Below, one piece after another: positions 50,894 through 57,223 of a DNA stretch of 57,223 nucleotides. A program made the translations under genes and the position numbers. Positions within the stretch are counted from its first letter, which is position 1. Every line of letters starts with the position of its first letter. Below the pieces are notes generated by a model. The model saw only the letters and a list, made by a program, of their open reading frames with translations, had not been told where the DNA came from and did no database searches. Source of the DNA: Saprospiraceae bacterium (GTDB taxonomy: Bacteria; Bacteroidota; Bacteroidia; Chitinophagales; Saprospiraceae); assembly GCA_024762995.1 (NCBI GenBank), contig JANTGI010000006.1, positions 1 to 57,223 on the forward strand. The letters run 5' to 3'.

Positions 50894-52408
50894 TTATTTA
50901 TTCATGTCTCTGGCTTCTTGCAGACCAATACGATGACCATTTAAGTAAGCCACGATAAAACCATCGAAACCCTTGTTTTTGAGTACTTTAAAGACACTGG
51001 TTATATCAGACCAATGCTTGGAGTGACCGGTCAAGTACTTAAAGTAACCTTCTTCATAGACGACTTCTACGTTGGATAATGCTGCGTACTTTTTTGTCCT
51101 TATGTTTAAAGGCTTTTTAGAAGCCGCTATTTGAATTTTGTAAACGGGCTCCATTTTTAGCTTGTCCAAATCAATAATTTGTTTTTTGACGGGACCAACA
51201 CCGACCGGGGATGGAGCGGTTGTTGCCTTTTTTGGTGCCACCGGATTAGATTCTTGGGGCGAATCGTTTTTTTCGTGTCTCTCGCCTTCGGAAACGGAGA
51301 GTATTTTGGGACCGGCAATTTGAGTAACAGGTCTAATGGATTCATAGGTACTTTCCGAAGGAAGACTCATCACTGCTTGACTCAGCTCGGCTGTTTTCTT
51401 CGATTTTGTGGGGGAAGCAGCCATTGCTGTACTGACTTTTTTAGAGACCGGGTGCTGTTTTGGGGCTGTTTTTTTAATTTTTCGCTTGATGATGGGCTTA
51501 GGTATATCCTTTTCCGCAAGGACAACTGATGCCGGAGCAGAATTAAAGAAGACCGGTTTGTCCGTTTCGACACTCATTTTGTACTCATAAAATGCATCCG
51601 CAATCGATTGGGCAATTTGCTCTTGCCCGGCTTCACTGGCTAGGTATTTTTCATCACCGGAATTGGACAAATATCCGGTCTCAATCAAGACACTAGGCAT
51701 GGCGACTTCACGCAAGACATGAAAATTAGCCTGCAACACTCCCCTACTTTTGCGTTGAGTGTAAGATTTGAATTTTTTTTCTACCCTTTCGGCAAATTGG
51801 ATGCTTCTGTCCAGATAATTTTGTTGGTACATACTCATAAAAATATGCCATTCAGGAGACTCCGGATCGGAGAATCCATACTCATCTTGATGCTGATCCA
51901 AGAAAAGGGCTTCATTTTCCCTTTTGGCAATGACCAGATTCCGCTCTTTTTTGGCAGCTCCCAAAACGTAGGTTTCCGAGCCATGTATCTTACGACCGAC
52001 GACGCCGGCAGGCATGGCATTGCAGTGGATGGAAATAAACAAATCCGCGTGAGCATCATTGGCGATTCTTGCCCGTTTGGCAAGTGGGACATAGACGTCT
52101 GTTTTTCGGGTATATAGAATTTCAATTTCGGGAAACTGGGCAGCAATGGCCTTACCAAGGAGCAAAGCAATCTTTAGAGTCAGGTCTTTTTCGGCCGTCA
52201 ACTGACCGGAAGTGCCCCCATCGCGTCCACCGTGACCGGCATCAATGACAATTTTTTCGATTTTAGAGTTGGAAAACTCCTTCCACATAGGGTCAAAAAT
52301 GTTAATTTTTTTCACCTTTGCCCTAGAAAACGTGCTTTTAGCCGTTAAATTTACGTTAAATGTGGCCAAACACAAAAAAAGTATTCCATAGAAGTGGTAG
52401 TTTCGCAT
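50894..52408 (-). CDS. N-acetylmuramoyl-L-alanine amidase with SPOR domain
   Basis: A 504-residue secreted amidase with a signal peptide (to about residue 23). The Amidase_3 domain (about 50-275) has IVIDAGHGGRDGG and SIHCNAM (zinc ligands) and VLIETGYLSNSGDEKYL (catalytic Glu). A low-complexity Lys/Pro/Ser linker (about 290-415) and a C-terminal SPOR-type domain (about 420-500, VYKIQIAASKKPLN...GFIVAYLNG) follow, which would target denuded septal glycans. It cleaves the amide between MurNAc and the stem peptide in cell division. It is divergent from lptD. Confidence 0.93.
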   Translation of the reverse strand: MRNYHFYGILFLCLATFNVNLTAKSTFSRAKVKKINIFDPMWKEFSNSKIEKIVIDAGHGGRDGGTSGQLTAEKDLTLKIALLLGKAIAAQFPEIEILYTRKTDVYVPLAKRARIANDAHADLFISIHCNAMPAGVVGRKIHGSETYVLGAAKKERNLVIAKRENEALFLDQHQDEYGFSDPESPEWHIFMSMYQQNYLDRSIQFAERVEKKFKSYTQRKSRGVLQANFHVLREVAMPSVLIETGYLSNSGDEKYLASEAGQEQIAQSIADAFYEYKMSVETDKPVFFNSAPASVVLAEKDIPKPIIKRKIKKTAPKQHPVSKKVSTAMAASPTKSKKTAELSQAVMSLPSESTYESIRPVTQIAGPKILSVSEGERHEKNDSPQESNPVAPKKATTAPSPVGVGPVKKQIIDLDKLKMEPVYKIQIAASKKPLNIRTKKYAALSNVEVVYEEGYFKYLTGHSKHWSDITSVFKVLKNKGFDGFIVAYLNGHRIGLQEARDMNK

Positions 52409-52470
52409 AATTATCGTTTTGGGATATTCAGTAGGTCATCACCTCAACCAATCACCTAATTTCTATTCAC

Positions 52471-55227
52471 TTGAAAGTCAACCTAAATAAGCATTTTAAC
52501 TCCTTCATCCGGCTTATATCGGTTTTGTACTACAAATATAATTCCTTAATTGGAGTAATATGGTCTTTTCCCGTAATATTTTTGTTTATCTTGTTTTTTG
52601 CGCAAGCGGGATATGCACAAGTGAATGATACATTGGCAGTCGATTTGACAGATTCGCTGTCGCAAAAAATGGATACCGTCTCCGCAGTAGATACCCTAAA
52701 ATTGCCGTATCAAATTTCGCCAGACAGCTTGGATGCCCCGGTTTTCTTTGACGCTCGTGACTCCATTGATTACGATTTAAAAAACAAAAAAATATACCTT
52801 TACGGGCAAGCAAAAGTCAAATATACGACCATTTCACTCGAAGCCGGCTTCATTGAATTGGATTGGGAGTCCAATATACTTACCGCTACTTACATCACTG
52901 ACAGTCTCGGAAAACCTATAGAAAAGCCCAAGTTTGCGGATAATAATCAAGAGTTTACGTCTAACAAGCTCCGATATAACTTTAAGTCCAAAAAAGGACA
53001 AATAATAGATGCTCGAACCTTTGAGAGCAATTTATATGTCCTTTCGGAAAAAGCCAAGTTTTTTGCCAAGGACAGTACCAACAAACAAGACTATGTTTTT
53101 AGCAGTAATGCGACATTTACCACCTGTGATGCGGAGCATCCGCACTATGGGATTGTCAGTAAAAAACAAAAAGTCGTACCCAACAAGCTGATTGTAGTGG
53201 GGCCATCCAATCTGGAAATAATGGGTGTGCCTACCCCGTTATTTTTACCTTTCGGTTTTTTTCCTGTTTTTTCCAAAAGACACGCGGGCCTGATATTTCC
53301 GCAAGATTACGAAAATTCTCCGGAATTAGGCTTCGGCTTGCGCAATGTGGGCTATTATTTTCCTATCGGGCAAAGCTATGACCTAAAATTAACGACCGAT
53401 CTCTACATGAAAGGGAGCTGGGGCGCCCAAGCTCAAATTAAATATAAAAAACGCTATAAATATGACGGGGAATTCACCTTAGCGACATCCACCATCAAGA
53501 CAGAAGCACCATCTGAGCTAGAACCACAGATTAAACGACCCAAAAAAATTATTTGGTTGCATCGTCAAGGCCAACATGCCCACCCTTACAATTCATTTAC
53601 CGCAAAGGTAGATATAGAGTCTGAAAATTTTGAGCAAACAACGCTCAACCAGGCGAGAAACGTACTCCACAACACCTATGAATCACGAGTCACTTTTCGT
53701 CGCAAGTTTCCTTCATCGCCATTTTCTCTAACAGCTAGTTTGGGTCATTCGCAAAACATCCAAACCGGAGCGATGACGTTGAATTTGCCTACCATAGACG
53801 TACGAATGTCCCAAATCTACCCATTTAAGCGCAAATCATCCATCGGCAAGGAAAAATGGTACGAAAAATTCTCTTTAACCTATTCTGCCCAATCCAAAAA
53901 CACCGTAAGGACCTCCGATAGTACGCTGTTTGACAAAAGCACTTGGACGGACTTGAATATTGGAGCCAAGCATAATTTAAGTACCAGTGCAGCCTACAAA
54001 GTTTTCAAATATTTTAACTTCTCGCCCAGTGTCCGTTATCAGGAATTATGGTATTTAAAGGGGGAAGAGTACGAATTTAATCCAACGTTAAGTATTCGCC
54101 ACGATACTCTCTTTAATGATGACAAAACCATTCTGGATATTATACCGGACACCACCTTTGGTCATGTGGACACCATCCCCACCAGGGGTTTTGGAGCAGT
54201 CAGGACATTTAGTATGAATGCCGGTTTAAATACCAAGGTGTTTGGGACGCTACAATTTAGGCGGGGATTTTTGCGCGGCTTGAGACATACCATCAGTCCC
54301 AGTATTGGCTTCAACTATACTCCGGACTTCACGACTTCACCCTATAATTATTATACTCGAATCCAGACTGATACGCGCCAAGCACCGCATGAATATCAAC
54401 AATACTATCGGTATCCAAATGGAATTTATGGTCGCCCACCAAGTAGTGGAAAACAAATGGCCATAAACTATAGTTTCGGGAATCTCTTTGAAGCCAAATA
54501 TTTTTCCCGCAAGGACTCCACGACCAAGATAACCCGGATTTTTGATAATATTTCGGTGGGTGGCAGCTATAATTTTGCGTCGGACAGCCTGCGGTTCAGT
54601 AAAGTATCTATCAATGGACGCTCGAAACTTATCAAAAACTTATCGAATATGACCATGACCGCAATATTTGACCCTTATGCGGTCAATGAAGAAGGCACCG
54701 TCATCAATAAATTCTATTGGCAAACCAACCATAAGATTTTGCGTTTTTACAAATTTAACATGTCTTTTTCTACTAGTTTTTCACTAGAACAACTCCGTAA
54801 TGCGCTTAAAGGAAAAACTCAACAATCCGCCCAAAAGCAAGATAAAAAACTTCCGCAAAAAGACTATCTATTTGATTGGTTTAAAGATTTTAGGATTTCT
54901 CATAATTTTAGGCTCTCTTTTCAAGAACGGGGCGACCGGGTCAAAGGCATTGTCACCCTACACACTGTAAATACCAGTGGGCGGATACCCCTTACACGAC
55001 ATTGGAAGTTACGAGTTGGTAATATCGGATATGATTTTAAGGCCCAAAAAATTACGTATCCTGATTTTGGTTTTTCACGCGATCTCCATTGCTGGGATAT
55101 GGGGGTCAATTGGCAGCCGCAAAGGGGCACCTATTCTTTCTTTTTGAAGGTAACTTCTCCGCCTTTGGATTTCTTAAAACTACCCTACAATCGAAATTAT
55201 TTTGATGCACAAAGAGTCATTTTCTAA
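52471..55227 (+). CDS. lptD: LptD-like LPS assembly outer-membrane protein
   Basis: A 918-residue outer-membrane protein. A hydrophobic signal (about 28-50) sits behind an N-terminal extension, so the true start may be an internal ATG. An OstA/LptA-like jellyroll (about 90-240, DSIDYDLKNKKIYLYGQAKVKY) precedes a large beta barrel (about 255-918). Features typical of the Bacteroidota LptD type are TFTTCDAEHPHYGIVSKKQKVVPNKLI (residues about 213-240) and FPVFSKRHAGLIFPQ. It inserts lipopolysaccharide into the outer leaflet. It pairs divergently with the amidase gene, as in related genomes. Confidence 0.9.
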   Translation: MKVNLNKHFNSFIRLISVLYYKYNSLIGVIWSFPVIFLFILFFAQAGYAQVNDTLAVDLTDSLSQKMDTVSAVDTLKLPYQISPDSLDAPVFFDARDSIDYDLKNKKIYLYGQAKVKYTTISLEAGFIELDWESNILTATYITDSLGKPIEKPKFADNNQEFTSNKLRYNFKSKKGQIIDARTFESNLYVLSEKAKFFAKDSTNKQDYVFSSNATFTTCDAEHPHYGIVSKKQKVVPNKLIVVGPSNLEIMGVPTPLFLPFGFFPVFSKRHAGLIFPQDYENSPELGFGLRNVGYYFPIGQSYDLKLTTDLYMKGSWGAQAQIKYKKRYKYDGEFTLATSTIKTEAPSELEPQIKRPKKIIWLHRQGQHAHPYNSFTAKVDIESENFEQTTLNQARNVLHNTYESRVTFRRKFPSSPFSLTASLGHSQNIQTGAMTLNLPTIDVRMSQIYPFKRKSSIGKEKWYEKFSLTYSAQSKNTVRTSDSTLFDKSTWTDLNIGAKHNLSTSAAYKVFKYFNFSPSVRYQELWYLKGEEYEFNPTLSIRHDTLFNDDKTILDIIPDTTFGHVDTIPTRGFGAVRTFSMNAGLNTKVFGTLQFRRGFLRGLRHTISPSIGFNYTPDFTTSPYNYYTRIQTDTRQAPHEYQQYYRYPNGIYGRPPSSGKQMAINYSFGNLFEAKYFSRKDSTTKITRIFDNISVGGSYNFASDSLRFSKVSINGRSKLIKNLSNMTMTAIFDPYAVNEEGTVINKFYWQTNHKILRFYKFNMSFSTSFSLEQLRNALKGKTQQSAQKQDKKLPQKDYLFDWFKDFRISHNFRLSFQERGDRVKGIVTLHTVNTSGRIPLTRHWKLRVGNIGYDFKAQKITYPDFGFSRDLHCWDMGVNWQPQRGTYSFFLKVTSPPLDFLKLPYNRNYFDAQRVIF

Positions 55228-55633
55228 GATAATTATCCGCATTATTTGGCTCTAATTTCGGCTAACCTGCAGCAATGCCAAAGATTTCTTTTTTTGCTCC
55301 AAATTGCCATGAATCGAATTTTTAAAGATGAAGATAATCAGACTTTTCCGTGCTATCTGTTGCCAAATAAAAAGCCGGCCAATGCCTACTTTTGAGTTTG
55401 GCCGGGCGACAGAAAAATTACTTGATAGTTAACGGTTTATACATCAAAACAATTCAACCGGAAAATCGTTAGAAAAACAACCGAAATGATGATAGAGCCT
55501 TGTAGGCTTGTATGTTCCTGTGACTAAAAGCTAATTGAAGTCATTGGAGACTTTACAACCCATGTAACCGACAGTTGGGACATTTGTTTCGGGAGTGTAT
55601 TTGCAACCATTATCACATCAAAAAACGACTAAA
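55228..55633. other. gene-free stretch
   Basis: No ORF. An 8-bp inverted repeat CCGGCCAA (55375-55382) / TTGGCCGG (55398-55405), flanked by A-rich DNA on the left, could end minus-strand transcripts. The right end carries the promoter of the DUF3467 gene. I see nothing else. Confidence 0.45.
55575..55603 (+). promoter_or_regulatory. candidate promoter of the DUF3467 gene
   Basis: TTG (55575-55577), 18 bases, then TGTATTTG (55596-55603, one mismatch to TAnnTTTG), 30 bases before the ATG at 55634. Confidence 0.45.
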
Positions 55634-55945
55634 ATGTCAGACAAGCCAGAAAATAAACTCAATATAGAATTGCCGGAAGAAATTGCGGAAGGTATTTACT
55701 CCAATCTTGCGGTCATTGCTCACTCCAATTCGGAGTTTGTGGTTGACTTCTTAAGATTGATGCCGAATGTACCCAAGGCCAAAGTAAAGGCTAGAATCGT
55801 CATTACCCCCCAACATGCCAAACGTCTTTTGAGTGCCCTTGCGGAAAATATCCAGCGATTTGAAGCGCAATATGGACCGATTAAAGAGGCCGGAAACCCC
55901 AATTTGCCCCCAATGAATTTTAATACACCAACGGCTCAAGCATAG
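55634..55945 (+). CDS. DUF3467-family protein
   Basis: A 103-residue cytosolic protein with the DUF3467 core: EEIAEGIYSNLAVIAHSNSEFVVDFLRLMP, KVKARIVITPQHAKRLLSAL and NIQRFEAQYG. The function is unknown; the family is small, widespread and usually encoded alone. The frame is open from 55595, but the ATG at 55634 (MSDKPENKLNIELPEE) matches the usual N-terminus. pdxH follows after 19 bases and may be co-transcribed. Confidence 0.9.
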   Translation: MSDKPENKLNIELPEEIAEGIYSNLAVIAHSNSEFVVDFLRLMPNVPKAKVKARIVITPQHAKRLLSALAENIQRFEAQYGPIKEAGNPNLPPMNFNTPTAQA

Positions 55946-55964
55946 TGCTGGCCAAATCGTCGGT

Positions 55965-56600
55965 ATGGATTTATCTAACTTTAGGGAGAATTATACAAAA
56001 GGTGGCTTAAAAAGAAAGGACCTTTTAGATGATCCTATTGAGCAATTTGAGCTATGGTTTCGCCAGTCTTTGCAAACGGATATTGCAGAGCCAAATGCCT
56101 TTAGCTTGGCGACTGTTTCTCCGGAAGGAATACCAAGTTTACGGACGGTTTTGCTAAAAATATTTGATAAAAAGGGATTTGTTTTTTTTACAAATTATAA
56201 GAGTAAAAAGGCGCAAGACATCCATTCCAATCCCAATGTTGCGATGCTTTTCCCTTGGGTTAGCTTAGAGAGACAAGTAAAAATTATCGGAAAAGCGGAA
56301 AAAATATCCACCGCTGCTTCTTTAAAATACTTTTTGAGCCGTCCACATGGCAGCCAATTAGGAGCGTGGGTCTCACAACAGAGCCATGTTATTTCATCTC
56401 GGAGTATTTTAGAAATAAAATTAGCGGAGATGAAACGAAAGTTTTTAAATAAACAAGTCCCCTTGCCCGATCATTGGGGCGGTTACCGAGTTATCCCGGA
56501 AATTATTGAATTTTGGCAGGGCGGTGAAAATAGATTACATGATCGTTTTGAATATCATTTAATTAATGGAGAATGGCAGATAAATCGATTGGCACCTTAA
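55965..56600 (+). CDS. pdxH: pyridoxamine 5'-phosphate oxidase
   Basis: A 211-residue FMN enzyme that oxidises pyridoxamine or pyridoxine phosphate to pyridoxal phosphate. Visible family segments are NFRENYTKGGL, NAFSLATVSPEGIPSLRTVLLK, GFVFFTNYKSKKAQDI, RPHGSQLGAWVSQQS and the C-terminal WQGGENRLHDRFEY...RLAP. The length is normal. Its stop codon overlaps the convergent Rpn-like fragment by 4 bases. Confidence 0.96.
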   Translation: MDLSNFRENYTKGGLKRKDLLDDPIEQFELWFRQSLQTDIAEPNAFSLATVSPEGIPSLRTVLLKIFDKKGFVFFTNYKSKKAQDIHSNPNVAMLFPWVSLERQVKIIGKAEKISTAASLKYFLSRPHGSQLGAWVSQQSHVISSRSILEIKLAEMKRKFLNKQVPLPDHWGGYRVIPEIIEFWQGGENRLHDRFEYHLINGEWQINRLAP

Positions 56601-56860
56601 GTTTTTATATCCATTTGATGACGAACTTCTTCTATAAAAGCCAGTTCTACTCCCAGATACTTCATAATTGTTTCATCGGAAATGCCATCTAAAATCATAT
56701 TTCTTACGGCTTCAGATGCTTTAGCCTTAGCTCCTTGCTCTATTCCTTGCTCTATTCCTTGCTCTATCCCTCGTTTAATTCCTTGTTCAATTCCTTCATT
56801 AACAATCTGATGATAAGTACTAAGACTTGCCTCTCTTATGGGTTTTGGAAGTGTGGTCAT
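56597..56860 (-). pseudogene. 3' fragment of an Rpn/PD-(D/E)XK transposase-like gene, copy 1
   Basis: An 87-residue frame that matches only the C-terminal end of Rpn-family proteins: TTLPKPIREASLSTYHQIVNEG, six IEQG-type repeat units (56730-56801), then MILDGISDETIMKYLGVELAFIEEVRHQ. The nuclease domain expected upstream is absent. Immediately upstream lies a second copy of the same 3' end (56874-57223). The frame before the ATG stays open (residues FEIYEI before MTTLP), consistent with a duplication of the gene's tail. It is probably non-functional alone. Confidence 0.65.
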
Positions 56861-56873
56861 TATTTCGTAGATT

Positions 56874-57223
56874 TCAAATATCCATTTGATAACGAACTTC
56901 TTCTATAAAAGCCGGTTCTACTCCCAGATACTTCATAATTGTTTCATCGGGAATACCATCTAAAATCATATTTCTTACGGCTTCAGATGCTTTAGCTTTA
57001 GCTCCTTGTTCTATTCCTTGTTCTATTCCTTGTTCTATTCCTTGTTCTATTCCTTGTTCTATTCCCTGCTCTATTCCTTGTTCTATTCCCTGCTCTATTC
57101 CTTGTTCTATCCCTTGCTCTATTCCCTGCTCTATCCCTCGTTTAATTCCTTGTTCAATTCCTTCATTAACAATCTGCTGATAAGTACTAAGACTTGCCTC
57201 TCTTATGGGTTTTGGAAGTGTGG
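56874..57223 (-). CDS. Rpn/PD-(D/E)XK transposase-like gene, C-terminal part, copy 2 (runs off the window)
   Basis: A near-identical second copy of the Rpn-like tail, with the stop TGA at 56874-56876 and the 5' part beyond the window. It differs from copy 1 mainly in the repeat: 14 units of 12 bases (57001-57168) against 6. The Rpn family (recombination-promoting nuclease) includes PD-(D/E)XK nucleases related to transposases. Whether this copy is complete cannot be seen here. Confidence 0.55.
   Translation of the reverse strand, partial: TLPKPIREASLSTYQQIVNEGIEQGIKRGIEQGIEQGIEQGIEQGIEQGIEQGIEQGIEQGIEQGIEQGIEQGAKAKASEAVRNMILDGIPDETIMKYLGVEPAFIEEVRYQMDI
57001..57168. repeat. 12-bp minisatellite coding for IEQG repeats
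   Basis: Fourteen tandem 12-base units of the ATTCCTTGTTCT type (minus strand coding Ile-Glu-Gln-Gly), with variants CCCTGCTC and CCTCGTTT. The shorter homologue in copy 1 spans 56730-56801 with six units. The period is a multiple of three, so changes in unit number keep the frame. Confidence 0.9.

Noticed and set aside
57001-57168. Possible CRISPR array
   Set aside because: The units are contiguous 12-mers with no unique spacers and they code in frame for IEQG repeats.

Overview
The window reads as a chromosomal segment of a Bacteroidota bacterium, most likely a Saprospiraceae/Chitinophagales-type organism. The grounds are: Bacteroidota promoters (TAnnTTTG boxes), T9SS C-terminal sorting domains on four large secreted proteins, lipoprotein-rich small genes, families largely confined to this phylum (DUF4293, DUF4296, fused SecDF, LptD next to an amidase and an MCE protein) and almost no Shine-Dalgarno sequences. 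The taxonomic call is inference, since no rRNA gene is present.

Layout. 1-5.8 kb: a small membrane protein, three tandem FKBP-type prolyl isomerases (two of them lipoproteins), tRNA-Ser(UGA), a YceI lipoprotein and a LEA-like lipoprotein. 6-13.5 kb: bifunctional NAD(P)HX repair enzyme, a 1373-residue secreted protein (glycoside-hydrolase-like barrel, HYR and C-type-lectin-like domains) and a second T9SS protein. 13.5-14.2 kb: a gene-free region holding two compact inverted-repeat elements. 14.2-25.8 kb: SDR enzyme, leucyl aminopeptidase, S8 peptidase, DUF4293 protein, DMT exporter, a hybrid histidine kinase with its Hpt partner, and a CCA-adding-type enzyme. 25.9-32.8 kb: two adjacent secreted acetyl-xylan-esterase-like proteins. 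32.9-42.9 kb: DUF4296, VOC, a large conserved unknown, glycosyltransferase, mtnA-tilS, a lipoprotein and a RelA/SpoT enzyme. 43-55.2 kb: fused SecDF, BON-LysM protein, two rhodaneses, acyltransferase, and an envelope cluster of MCE protein, amidase and divergent LptD. 55.6-57.2 kb: DUF3467, pdxH, and two tandem 3' ends of an Rpn/PD-(D/E)XK-like gene.

Most genes are housekeeping or envelope functions, and I see no classical defence island, prophage or CRISPR array. The unusual content lies in short DNA signals. First, a degenerate motif, SCTTNCGSAA (forms CCTTNCGGAA and GCTTNCGCAA), occurs about 39 times on both strands, in different reading frames and between genes, where under one of each form would be expected by chance; it behaves like an uptake-signal or chromosome-organising sequence. 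Second, at least twelve copies of an intergenic repeat starting GTAACTGTTTAGG lie upstream of genes. Third, five copies of a GTAGAKACAAGG palindrome sit mostly just after stop codons. Fourth, there are three MITE-like elements, one with a perfect 13-bp terminal repeat and 7-bp target duplication. Two hydrophobic mini-ORFs in the secDF leader are also worth testing.

Limits: all functions are read from motifs and family memory without database searches; repeat counts were made by eye and may miss copies.
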